From NCBI GenBank assembly GCA_026874595.1, contig CM049306.1, positions 41,602,019-41,666,018 on the forward strand: a DNA stretch of 64,000 nt, given 5' to 3'. A program made the position numbers and the translations under genes. This DNA comes from Sipunculus nudus (taxonomy: Eukaryota > Annelida > Sipuncula > Golfingiida > Sipunculidae). The notes under the pieces were generated by a model. That model had not been told where the DNA came from and did not search any database. It saw only the letters and a list, made by a program, of their open reading frames with translations. Positions 1 to 12,231 of this stretch are shown one piece after another; within the stretch, counting starts at the first letter, position 1; each line of letters begins with the position of its first letter.

Positions 1-596
1 CATTATTTTTATTACACTGGAAAACAATGTCTATGTTTTTTTCATCATCAGACAAGCCTACACATTCATCTGTTATGCTATACATTCATGCAATCCTCCA
101 ATTCCATTTAAGTACAGCTACACGAACAAAAATGTGTGAATGAATGATACTTTTCCTGTCACGGCATTTTATCTTTACAAATAAATTCGTTCTTACGCTT
201 TTGCTGTATATATTTTACACCACTTATTTTACACCAAGCATATGTCGACATTCGATATTAAAGTTCAAGAGAATATTAGCATTTTGAAATTTATTCAGTC
301 AAATAAATGTACATTGAGTCATGATGATTGAAAAAGACAAATTTTGGACCTGGTTATTTCAATGAAATACATACTGTAACATGTTGGTAATATTGTGAAT
401 CCATTAGTGTCCGTGGTAGAAACAAACACCATGCTACAACTATGAAGATGTCCAAGTTCAAGAACCATTATTTTCCCAACATATTCTTAATGCATCGGAT
501 AAAATAAAATGTCTTTCATTTTGAGTATATTTGCTGAAAATGCTTCTGGCAAAATATGTAGGCCTTAATTGAACTAAGATCCCTAGGCAAAGGTAT

Positions 597-687
597 GCGG
601 ATCCGGCATGCGGAACGCGAATAAAAGCCAATATTCTTGAAATAAGTAAAATGAGATTTCATACATGCGCGGATCCGGCATGCGGAA
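597..687. repeat. 19-bp exact direct repeat pair
   Basis: The string GCGGATCCGGCATGCGGAA occurs at 597-615 and again at 669-687, 72 bp apart. It is GC-rich in an AT-rich setting. No gene is seen around it. Confidence 0.7.
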
Positions 688-760
688 TGTCTATCGGGCA
701 AAACAAATCGCTAATAGTACATGTGGTGATTTGGCCGGTTCCGCATTGTATCCCAGTGTA

Positions 761-1418
761 GCGATTTCAGATTACCCCCCTTTCAGATTACCGGGGGTAA
801 TCTTAAATCGATTTCAGATACACACCCCCCGCCGGTAACTTGAAACCGATTTCAGGTTACCCCGGGGGTAATCTAAAATCGGTTTCAGATTACCCCCCCC
901 CCCCGAAATGTTTACTTATGATTATTTAGATACTTATCTTATACATTAACTTAAGTAATCTGACAACAACAACACGTTCTACTACTACTATTTATAATAA
1001 TAACAATAGTAAAAATCAACGATGATGATGATTATTATTAAAATGTCATTATCCCTGCAGCAGAATAGGTACAAAACATTATCTCTCCAGTTAGATTATA
1101 AATACACCAACTATAAATGAAACATGCGGTCTTGCACATTAACTGATATGATAATTTCATTCATAATATATATGTTATATTTGTGATTACGAAATACGGC
1201 AACTGACAAGCATACTGCAGCGATCTTCCTGGCTGATTTAGTGAGCTCGTTGAAGCCAGACATTCGGTTTGTACATGGAAAAAATTGTAGAAAGTTTATT
1301 TTGGTGTTAATTTCGAAACGATTACTTCTTTGGAAAGACAAAATAAAATCCCTGTAAAATTGATAAAAAATTATTTCAGATTACCGGGGGGTTCCCTGAA
1401 AAGGGGGGTAATCTGAAG
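761..1418. repeat. Palindromic CAGATTACCCCC / GGGGGTAATCTG repeat cluster
   Basis: Four to five copies of a CAGATTACCCC block and its reverse complement lie at 761-905, joined by repeated AAATCGGTTTCAG-like linkers. Another inverted pair lies at 1376-1418. The copies can form perfect stems, and the C/G runs are variable. The block is a dispersed or tandem non-coding repeat. The rest of 1-2800 shows no gene I can support. Confidence 0.6.
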
Positions 1419-2827
1419 TCTTTACACCGGAGTATAAAAAATATGCACGTTGCCGTGCCGGTTAATATGAAATCAATCAATACGCACTTCGCATGCATAC
1501 TTTACTAATGGAATGCATATGGAATCATAGCTTAAAGATTCTTCTTTTTTGTGTGTTTTTTAAAAAGTGTTGTTATAAGTAAATAAGCTAGATACAGTGA
1601 AAGGTTGAATCAGCGATCTGTGCATCTTTGATACAATAAATTATTTTCGTAGAGTAGGTACTGGGTTCGATTCTTTATCTAGATAGATCTGCAAAATAGA
1701 ACCGAGTCTTCATGTGCATTCCTTCCACAAAGATTCGTGATAATCGATTAAGTGTTTTACATAATTCTGCCCATAGTCAAACAAACACAATAAATAACAC
1801 ACACGGTTGAAAACATAACCTCCCTTGCGGAAGAAATAAAATAAATAGCCATACCATGTGATGTGGTTAATACGACGACAAATCAGATTATGGGGACCAG
1901 TTTCGCACTAAAAACGCTTTCTGTAATCTAGAACGTGCAGCTGTTAGACTGCGGCAGCATGTGTGAAATGTACCTGAGCCGCAGATACCGGGCGGCCAGT
2001 GAGCAGATATCACATGAAGATATACTGGTATGTGTACATCCTATGCTCGTGCATCGTGGACACCCTACACCGCCAAACTGGTATATTCCAGTGATAAGGG
2101 AAGTATATATGAAGGGGCGAAAAATAATGGACTAAAGAAAATGAAAGGACTAAAGCCTGATTGATACGATTGATGCTAGTGGCCGTCGCACGTGTGTGTA
2201 TTTTTTACATTGCTAAACACATCCGTCACGGTTCAATCTTGTTGCAGCTGGTATTTGGGCTAGCTGACTGGGAGTGAAGTGTAACGAGTGGTAAGCCCAG
2301 GCTCTTCTTGATGTATCGCGGTCTCTATTAGCCGAGACAAGGTTGTTAGTGACTGCACGCTTACGGGAAGTCGTTTTTAGTGGTAGTGAATGGTTCAGAG
2401 TACCTACAAGCATTGTATGCAAGATCAGTTTAGTTTTTACACCTACGTTATCTACATGTAAACATGAATTTCTAGTTGTCCTTGTTTATCAGAAACATGA
2501 AGAAAAATTTCGGCTAAACGAAGCAACAGCATTCGACTGAGGGAATCTCTTTAAAACTGGTCAACATCGACATAGCAATTACCACAGCTATAAAGAATCA
2601 AAACTCAAGGCGCCACTTTGATGTTCATCAGAGAGAACTCCGGGGGGAAAGCGGTACTAGCTAAAGAAAACATTGGTTGAACATGTAGTTTCAATCTTCG
2701 CCTATGACCCAAGGCTTGTCTGTGCACTCTAAGTGTCCGTTTTTATGTCCTTATAACGAAGATGGAATTACAACAAGAGAATCCCAGCAGAAGAGTTTTG
2801 CACAAAATTCTCAGTCATACAGTATGA

Positions 2828-3124
2828 GAATATCGCATCAGTGTTTATGATTCTCCGTCAGGAAGGATATCATTTGGATTTTTTTCTACGTCAGGAAGGA
2901 TATCATTTGGATTTTTTATGCTTGCGGGAATATCGCATGGGCATTCAGATGAGTAATGATATCATACTAACACCTCATGTAAATGCTTTTTATATCGTCC
3001 AGCGATTAAAAACAGTGACGTTTACATATATATTCATAAGGATATCATATGGAGGTGGAAATATCGTGTCAAATTAGAGAAGACATAGCATCAGACGTGC
3101 ATAGCCATTAGGATATCATATGGA
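2828..3124 (+). promoter_or_regulatory. Eight-copy GATATC-centred motif array ahead of the receptor ATG
   Basis: A motif close to AGGATATCATTTGGA or GAATATCGCATGG recurs at 2828, 2864, 2897, 2927, 2955, 3039, 3057 and 3110. That is eight copies in 297 bp, and the last ends 33 bp before the start codon at 3157. The four best copies share AGGATATCAT(T/A)TGGA. The site repeat and its position suggest a promoter or 5' leader element of the nAChR gene. It could also be a degenerating minisatellite. Confidence 0.45.
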
Positions 3125-3156
3125 CGTCTTTAATCGTTCGATATTCTGCTGCCATA

Positions 3157-3613
3157 ATGCTGGGCATTGACTGTCGGCGGACATTGGCATTACTGCGATA
3201 TTTCCTTGTGACGTTGTTTCTGCTGCGGCCCGCGTCCTCGGGTAACAGCAACCCTGACATGCAGCGTCTCTTTGACGACATGATGATAAACAGGGGATAC
3301 AACAAACTAGTCCGCCCGCGACATTCGCATAATGACACTTCGACTGTCTTAAAGTTGGGAGTGTCCTTACTGCAATTACTGAGGGTGGTAAGTAATATAT
3401 TTTCATGTTGGTTTTATGCGCACTAGGTGTCTGTTAAAATTTAAGATCCAGAGGCGTCAATATTGGGTTGGGGGTATTCACTTCTGAGTTTACTCTGAAA
3501 TAGTATACATATTGGTTTAGAACTAACATATACCGGTACTTGAAACAAATACCTTATTTCTTAAAACCTTATAACTAATTGGTATATATTTGAAATGCAA
3601 CACACAGAAAATA

Positions 3614-3670
<57 letters not shown>

Positions 3671-6075
3671 TATATATATACATATATATGCGAGGCCCCC
3701 CCCCCCAACACACACACATACCCTGGAAGATGAAATGACGCCACTAATGTCACAGCCGTCTTATGAATGTGTTGTATATTATATTACAGTTTGTCCTTGT
3801 ACTACTTTTAATTGTTGATCTGGGAACACTTTCAGAGCGAAAATTCTTCTTTACAAAAGGGGTCTTAAATAATTAGGGATATCCTAAAGGGGTTGATGTT
3901 TAAATATTATCGCTATTGCTCAGCCACAAGTGTTCAAAACATACTATATTCAGTCGAAGCACGTATTGTTTAAAAAATAAATCTAGGTTTTACATTTAAT
4001 ACAAAGCCTTAAACTGGTGAAAGAACCTATTAACGAACATTTATTTACAGGCGCTAGAATCCCTATTTATAAGTCGTCATATCTCCGATACTTCGACGAA
4101 ATCAGGTCAAATGACCCAATAATAAAATGGTAATACCCTGTAATCACTCGTTATATGACAAGGGAGACAACACAGCCAAAACCTTTTGACGGCGGCCATG
4201 CAAGATTGGTCACGTAAGGTCACGCCACTGCGCATCACTTACTTGTCAACGAAGGCCGCTTCCGCCACCTTTTGGAATGGACGACATCTAAATTCAGACA
4301 TCAACATAAAAGGGGATACAGGTAGCTTGTACTGATGTGTGGTAACAATGGAAATTGGATAAATTTGATTCTTGTCCCCCGTAGTATTGAACGATCATAT
4401 GGATTATGCATAACATGAAGATTAAGCGAGTATAAGCGGGTTGAGAACGAAACTTCCCTCATTATCGCAGGAACGGTTTTGGCTGAGTTGCCTACCTTGT
4501 CATATTACAAGTGATAACACGGTATTACTGTTTTACTATTGGGTCGTTTGACCTGATTTCGTCAAAGTGTCTGTAATAACATTGGACATATGAAGACTTC
4601 ATAAAGAGTTTTGAATAGGGGTTTAAGCGCCTGTGATTTATTCCTAAAAAATAATATAATTTCGAAAGTTAAAACCCCAATGAATGGTATTGGGGTTAAC
4701 ATTTAATTAGCAAGATGCACAAAGCTAATCTGTACCTTCAACGTATATGCTGGAAGACGATGGCTAAAAATACCTGACAAATGTTTTTAATCACGGATAA
4801 TATCAGCCAGTAGTGAAAATCAAAATTTTTATACATCATAATACGTAGCGCATTCTCAGCTTTCAGAACATATACAAACAGGTCCCCCAGAAATTTGTAA
4901 AATAAACATATGAATTATATTTTATCAATTATAAATTATTATAACAAAAATATTATAGCATAGGGCTTATACACACCCTTTTTAGACAACTCAAAGACCT
5001 AAGGTCGACATGACTGTGTAAGTCAACACTGTTGTAACCATGTTGACTACGTATCGAATTAATGATAGAAACCCACACAGACTAAATGACAATTTAACAT
5101 AGACATTTCTTGTTTGTTAATATCCAATGCTTCTTTAAGAATAACATTTACAAATTTTATAGCCCTCCTATAGGATTACGTACAATTGCATATATTCCTT
5201 TAAAAGCTTGAATAACTGTTTAGTGTCATTTATGAAGCAATATACCATAAATTCATTCTTATCATTCATTTTTGTTCGTACCAAATAAAATATAAATTTT
5301 AATAATACGGGTTTCTTTGTTAATATAACTTTTTTTTAAAAAAGGAAATTGATCTTTTAATGGATGCGGCCAACAAGAGGCCTTATACCGTTAATTGTCC
5401 CATGTGGCCCCGTGAAGAAAAGTTTGAGGACCCTGATTCATAACGTATACATGCGCCGCTGACAAATTATAAAAACGTGGGTATAAACAAAACGAACAGT
5501 CTGTTTGCGGTGATATTGACGTTTTCTCGCATATATTCATAAAAGGTCCAAGGGATTATCTTTAGTTTATAGCCGTAAGATATCGAAATAGACCCCATGG
5601 AATGTTCAAAAACCTTATTTGCATTGGTAAGAAAAGAAATATATTGACAGGCATATTTAAAAACACATGAACATCGGCTTGACTTTATCAAAAATTCAAA
5701 TGCAGTCCTGCACGAACGAATAAAGTGCTCGCTGTAAATATTATAAGTAACGGGGCTCGGGTCCCGGATTCTCAATTGGCGCTAACTGCATACTGTAAAT
5801 CCTGTCACTGTTTTGTTACTTTTACTGGAGGGGTGTAGACTAGAAGTGTTACCGTGCTATCTCACAAATCAGTATACCGTGAGCACGAGCGTTTGATAGG
5901 TTTAATCTCCCACACTACTTACAGATATAATTAGAGTGAATGTTGGCATTCTGGCTGTCAGAACGCACCGGATATTTGTTGTTGTTGGCTTCATGAATTA
6001 ATAACAGGTTTTGCCTGGTATGCAGGGCTATGTCTTTTTTTCATGCTTATATCTAGCTTTCCGATCACCCAATTT

Positions 6076-6136
<61 letters not shown>

Positions 6137-9100
6137 TACTGCAGATTTAAGGTGAATGGTAAACGTTGCCAGTGGCGGGTTTAAAGAGAAGGACTTTTGG
6201 ACCTAAGGAATCTGATAAATAGAATAATAGATACAATAAATACAGAGCCGGATTATGCGTCTCGCAGTTTTTATCTCTACTTCAGATTTCGACAGTTATT
6301 TATAAAATCTTGAAGCATTCGCGGCACACTTGTGTTCACCTGGACCCCCCCCCCCCCCGGCCTTTTTTTTAAATTACTCTATTGGCCCCTGGCTGACTAA
6401 AGTCTAACATGGAGTGTCTCCAGGAAAGCTCCGTTAGTCAGGTGTATATGTTTGGGTTTTATGAGGGTTAACCTCCATTTTCTGATCTTGAATATTGCTT
6501 TCCGGAGTCTCGCCACATTACTCTACATGCACACACAAATATGATCCAGACCGTACCCTCTTTGATTCCTCAGTAGCGGCCCAGCCTTCTCGTTGTAGAC
6601 AGGTCCGGCCTCTTCACGGACGTTGCCCGGTTGTTTTTCAGTATTTGCTGAGACTATACCCGAGCAGTCAGACACGCGTAGCATGGCTTGCTGTCAATTC
6701 AGGACTTGCTGAGCACAAGTCTGTTTGGGGTAATGTGCAGTTTTTGGAACCGTATAGACTTCGTTGCAATATTGAAAGGGAAAACCTACGAAACTTAACT
6801 AATTTGCCATCTCTTCACATTTTACGTCAACTTTGCGTCGATTTAAAATACTACTTAAAGTACTTTTTTATTATGTTATAAATGAAAAAATTTCTTTAAT
6901 TTAAGTTAGGATATACACATATCCGTTTATACAATCCAGTGGTGTGAGACTCGAGTCCGGACTTGGATTCGGGTCCACATATTTTAGGGACACGGACTTG
7001 TACTCGGAGGTAAAGCCTCGAGAAATCAGGCAGAGTCCATCTCGAGTTCAATATAAAAAAAAAATATGTATTTTAAGACTTATGTACATATACAACTAGT
7101 AACAGAAAATTTCAAAATACCAACACTATATTTGGCAAGCTTTGCTCAGAATAAATAGCTATAAATGTAATTAACCATTATAGTAAAATTATGTGTTAAA
7201 TTACTTAAATATGTACATGAAAATCGGAAAGTTCCATTTGCTTTTTCAGGATATTTTTCTCGGACTTGAGTTGCAACTGACTCAGACTCGAAGGAGGTGG
7301 ACTTGGACTCGAACCTCAGGACTCGGACATGGACTTGGACTCGAGTGGTCTGGACTCGGACTTGCACTGGCAGTCGGATGGTGTATATACATCACTTATA
7401 CACTTCGATGTTCCAAGATTCTGACAACAGCAAATAAAATGTATTCCACACCCTCATTGTATAGAAAGCTGCGATCTCACTTCGATCTGAGTTCCTTAGT
7501 CCTAAACCTCATTCTAAACTGATATACCAGTAAATGCTTCTCAGAGCAAACGTCAATCAAACCCCTACTGACATGCACTTACAGCATTTAGTGAAGTGTG
7601 ATTTGCAAGTGGTAAATTAATTTTGTCCGTGTTTTTGTCCATTGTCCATAATGGATTCCAGTCAGCATGCAAAGTATCCTAAGCCAACCAAATGGTTTAG
7701 GCACTGACCCTCATTATGTCATCTACAGGTCGCTCTTTATCTACACCTGGTCAGGAAATCTCTCCTTTTGTCTTCCTTTTAATGCCATTGGTAAGGTGTA
7801 TATGGCTTTGAATGTTCATGTTCTCCTGAGATAATAATCAGTATCTTAGAACCAAATTCTAGTACATTTGTTATTCCTAGCACTTGAATTAGTAAACCAA
7901 GATATCACAGCGTGGGATGAAGCTGCTCTTTATATTTTCTAAAGGGTCTTTCGAGTGAAAAAATCTCCTTTATACGCTCTTTTTCAGGATGAGAAGAACC
8001 AGGTCATGAGGACAAAGGTCAGAGTTTACCAGGTGAGAGAGGTCCAACGCTGATTATGAGTAGGAGAATGAGTATGTCCCAATTTGTTTACGTAAAGAAA
8101 GGGCCAGTTGTATGTGCAGGCAGGATTGGTTATTGTAGGAGCGAACACACCATATCTGCAAGTCAATATCTGTGTTCACACTAAATCAGTATTCATTCAC
8201 TGCGCTACTGAATAACATTTTATTGCTTCCAAATCCACATTCTGTTCACACTACACCCGTATTTATTCGCGTTTAGATCTGCATCGTTGAAACCAAATAA
8301 GGAGGTAGTATAATTTCACACCTAATTCATAAATACGGTATACGCACGAAAGCAGTGTGAACACATTTTTAATGTGGGTGAAATGCATCCTCGAGAAAAG
8401 TAAATTTTTACAATACTTTTCTCTGATGCAGTATAGACACGAATTGTAACTGTAATGTTGAATTCTTTATTTTAGAAACGGTATTTGACACATTTGTACT
8501 TAAAGCGAGACCCCGTACTCATTGACGATTCGCTTCATTTTTCTTTGTGTATCATTTTTGATTAAATGCCCTGTGGAAAAGTTTTTCGTAAACAAATAAG
8601 AAAAAAGACCGTAATATTAGTCTATCCTCGCTCACAAGCTCACATGGATTGTCATGGAAGCCTCGAAAACTGTTAATACATTCCTCATCCAGTGGATCAT
8701 ACGACAATACGTGGTCTTATTTAAGTCTGAAAAGGTCAACAAAACAGTTTAAGCTTGAAAGTAACTGAGATTATAGTTTAGGTTAGGGTTGCATGATATT
8801 TTAGGGGTTTCATCGATACGACGATACAACATGCATGGCCTATCGGTATAACCTTATGGACGTGGCGTATTCGATATGTATTGATATATCGGTTTATATA
8901 GATATAATCCTAGTATCGAATACCTTATCGATAAACCTAATGAGTAAGCTTTATTGTGCAGTATGGCAGCTAATTGTATGGAATATTGTATGCTGTATTC
9001 AGAAATTGAGAAATGGTATTGGACGCGTGTATAGTGGGGGTAAACGGCTTAAATGTACTAAGTCCCATCAGAATTCAATACACGTATTGTTTCATTACAA

Positions 9101-11914
9101 GGAATGGAGGGACTACAAATTCCAGTGGGACCCAGCAGATTACGGGAACATCAGCGTGTTGATCGTACCACCAGAAGATATATGGATTCCAGACATTGTA
9201 CTGTATAACAGGTAATGAATGTCCTGACGTCAATGTCACCTGCAACATGCATGCATGCTTTCTTCATTATCCGGATATTGTGCCGCTTGGTTTTTTTTGT
9301 TTTTTTTTTTTTTGCATAATTACACTCATATACTGGCTAACGGTACGGTGTCGTAGGAAAGTGAATTCTGTTGAATATTGAATATTGTAAATTTTTAGCT
9401 AGACATTATGATTAATATGGATTTGTTAAATATGATGCGACAAAATTCATAGCTGAGTGATTTTTTTTATGAATATTGATATTTAGCCTCGGAAAAGTCG
9501 GTGAATGTTTACTTCGATATGTGCGATAGTTCCCCCGTGTAGATTAATCGTCCTATTCTTGAATTTTTATGTTTTAGATAATTTTCCATTCCTCTCCATG
9601 AATTTCAAATCCTCGCCCATTTAACGCCCACCTCAATGTACCTTTACTAAACAAGTGGTCTGATCGAATTCGCAGCTGGCGGAGCTATTTAGTGTCAATA
9701 GTACCTTCCGTGGTCACTTAATACTAGAAGTGACAAGTTTTGGTGTTTTACAGTGCTAACGAAGACTTCTTGGTCTCCACTAAGTCCAAGGTCCGTATAC
9801 ACTACAATGGGCGCTTGGTCTGGAATCCCCCGGCCACGCTGGAGAGTTTATGTGAGATCAATGTCGCCTTCTTCCCGTTTGATGTACAAACATGTCACCT
9901 GAAGATGGGTACATGGACGTATTACGGACACACAGTGCTTATACATCACAGACTATCATCAGATGTAGACGACTGTCATTTTGTGGAGAACGGAATCAAC
10001 TTGTCTGAATACAGCAACAGTACAGAGTGGGATATTCTTGAGGCACCGGCGCAGCTCTACAAGGTGTTTTATCCCTGTTGTCCAGATGACGTTTACCGTG
10101 ATATAAAATTTTTCCTTCACATCAGAAGGAAACCCTTATTCTACATCTCTAACCTGCTCATTCCGTGCCTGTGCATTTGTTCTGTGACGATTCTTGTGTT
10201 CTACATTCCAGCTCAGAGTGCGGAGAAAGTCACCCTTGGTATCACTGTACTAAACACCCTCACAGTGTTTCTTCTTCTGGTGGTAGACATTTGTCCACCC
10301 ACCTCCAAAGCCACGCCGCTGATTGGGAAATACCTAGTGTTCACGATGGTCTTACTATCATGTTCTATAATTACTACTGTACTCGTATTAAACCAACACT
10401 TTCAGGCTCCCGTCATTAACATGATGCCCAGTTGGGTACGGTTTATGTTTATACAGCTTTTACCTCGATTACTCTTTATGCGCCAACCCCCATTCATCGG
10501 CGATGAAGGGACGCAATCGACAGACGCGAAGAAACAGAAGGCTGTTGTTGAAGCCAGGTCAAGTGTCATCGGAAGTCGGCTTCATAACTGTTTCGAGGAC
10601 GGGCTGCGACACCGCGGGGACACAGACAGACCAGTAGACCACGATAATGTCCTGGGGGACACGGACTACACGGACTACCAACGTCTGCCTAAATACACTG
10701 TCAAGACAATGGTGGGCGTGTCCTCTATCGCCAGTCATCTGAGACAGCAAAACGAGAGGCAAAGGGTAAGAACATATACCCTTTTTTATATCTAGATACG
10801 TTATATATATATATATATAGTAAAACCTCATTTAACAACCACCTTGAAAATACGACCACTTTATTGAGGTCGCAGTGATGGTCGTAATTTCGAGGTTTTA
10901 TTGTATATATATATATATATATGTTACCCTAGTTGACCGTATATCAAAGGAACGACCCATGATAAACGCAAGTTTTCCTCCTTCTCTAGCCGAACATTAC
11001 ATTAATTAACCTATTATCGACATCCCCAGTGAAACTAATTATCAACTTGTGTATTTTTCGAATTATGCTCCTCCATTATGCCTGAAAACACTCCTCATAC
11101 AATAACCCTTAACAAATGTAATATATTTTTTTGTTTTGTTTAATTATCCTGATGTGTTTTTTATGAAAAATTCCAATGATTCTTATACATTACTACATAT
11201 GCATATGATTCACGTTATTATCGATAACTTAGTTAAAATACCCACAAATAACAAAGTCCAAAAATAAAGAGGCATAACCTGATAAAAAAGTAATAAAGAT
11301 TAAAATATTACAATACATGTCCGTTTAGGTATATAAATGATGCATTCTCAGATTGACAGGAGATAAAAATATTGTTTGCAGTTATATTTGTTATGGATGT
11401 ACCACGTAACCAACACAGTCACTGAATCCTTAATTGCTGGGCTCCATGACAATCAACCAAGGGTGATGAATCCGTTGGCAGATTAGGGTTCCTATCCGCC
11501 TCGGTTTAACTGTGCTGGAAAATGCACGCGGATGCTTTCCTCTCTAACATGAAGAGACTGTCGACATATGAAAGTAGGCCCTATCAGTCCAATATATAGG
11601 CCTTCTGAGAAGTGTCGGCCTTTTCATTTCATGGCTAGAAAATCGATGCAGTGATATCAACGGCTATATGGTGCATCAATTTCGATATTTCATTAAATTC
11701 AACATTGGGTTTTGATTATTTCCAGCTCCGTGACGAGTGGCATTTCGCGGCCTACGTGCTGGACCGTTTGTTCCTGTGGTTATTCACAGCAGCCTTCGTC
11801 TTCGGTACTCTGGGCATCCTCCACCAGTCCCCCCTAAACTGCAGCATCAGTAAAACCCTGCAGGAAGAGGTAGTCAACTGTTCTTCAAAAACAGGGGAGG
11901 AGCTGTGTACGTGA
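3157..11914 (+). CDS. Nicotinic acetylcholine receptor alpha-type subunit (5 exons)
   Basis: Pentameric cation channel subunit gated by acetylcholine, at the plasma membrane. CDS exons are 3157-3387, 7988-8032, 9102-9211, 9754-10765 and 11726-11914; all junctions are GT-AG and in phase, giving 528 codons. Exons 2 (45 bp) and 3 (110 bp) have the lengths and phases conserved across nAChR genes. Visible features: a hydrophobic signal peptide at about residues 10-28; loop [10 protein letters not shown]; a Cys-loop (Cys162-Cys176) around FFPFD; vicinal Cys237-Cys238, which marks an alpha subunit; M1 at about 260-281, M2 286-306, M3 about 317-341; a long cytoplasmic loop; and M4 about 473-497, preceded by DEW. 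Oddities: M2 9' is Asn296 rather than Leu, 20' is Asp307, and loop D has Arg89 where Trp is usual (muscle alpha1 also has Arg). Glu286 keeps the cation-selectivity position. Very confident of the family; orthology is not assigned. Confidence 0.93.
3619..3664. repeat. (TA)n microsatellite
   Basis: About 23 uninterrupted TA units in receptor intron 1. Confidence 0.9.
4048..4633. mobile_element. 586-bp MITE-like element with long imperfect terminal inverted repeats
   Basis: The left end begins CAGGCGCTAGAATCCCTA at 4048, and the right end closes in inverse orientation at 4633 (AGCGCCTG). About 60 bp of the inner arm, around GACGAAATCAGGTCAAATGA (from about 4094) and its inverse near 4500-4557, match at roughly 85% by eye. 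No transposase lies inside, so this is a non-autonomous DNA transposon in receptor intron 1. No clear target-site duplication is seen. A single terminus of the same type occurs at 60820-60837. Confidence 0.7.
5387..5442. mobile_element. Possible hAT-type transposon end
   Basis: Read on the minus strand, this gives CAGGGTCCTCAAACTTTTCT followed by a GGGGCCACATG run. That resembles the widespread hAT terminal pattern (CAGGG..TCAAACTTTT). No partner end was found in the intron, so it is treated as a relic terminus. Confidence 0.4.
6079..6133. repeat. (TA)n microsatellite
   Basis: About 27 TA units in receptor intron 1. Confidence 0.9.
6945..7376. repeat. Degenerate GGACTT/GGACTC hexamer-rich element
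   Basis: Two clusters, at about 6945-7050 and 7258-7376, are built from overlapping GGACTTGGACTCG-like words, with about 200 bp of AT-rich DNA between them. This is a dispersed low-complexity repeat in receptor intron 1. Open frames across it are artefacts. Confidence 0.6.
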
Positions 11915-12074
11915 TGCTGTCATCAACACTCACCTTATGATGTTAAACTCGTAACGCTCTGGAGGTGAACGGCCTTTTGTTATAAATGACTGTGCGAAAC
12001 ACCACATCACTTGAGGTCAACGACGTGTCATAAATTCTTCATTCAAAAGGGAAATAGATTGTTGATATAGTTGC

Positions 12075-12078
<4 letters not shown>

Positions 12079-12124
<46 letters not shown>
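12079..12124. repeat. (TA)n microsatellite
   Basis: About 23 TA units in the 3' untranslated region of the receptor gene. Confidence 0.9.
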
Positions 12125-12127
<3 letters not shown>

Positions 12128-12225
12128 AAATGATTTTGTGAAGTCGTTTGGTTATCATGTAAAAATGGTCTTTCAACTGACTTGTAGTTTTATATATTAC
12201 ATTTTATATTTGTACGACATTTAGA

Positions 12226-12231
12226 AATAAA
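12226..12231 (+). terminator. Candidate polyadenylation signal of the nAChR gene
   Basis: AATAAA lies 312 bp after the stop codon of the receptor gene. It is the first clear canonical signal noticed downstream, so the transcript probably ends about 20 bp further on. Confidence 0.5.

Noticed and set aside
1663-1673. GGGTTCGATTC resembles a tRNA/SINE B box
   Set aside because: No matching A box or acceptor-stem pairing upstream, so no tRNA or SINE is called.
6495-6881. 128-codon open frame in receptor intron 1
   Set aside because: No hydrophobicity pattern, motif or splice partners; it lies in repeat-rich intron DNA.
8770-8935. Dense ATCGATA/TATCGATA words ahead of receptor exon 3
   Set aside because: Low-complexity repeat debris in the intron; not close enough to a transcription start to call regulatory.
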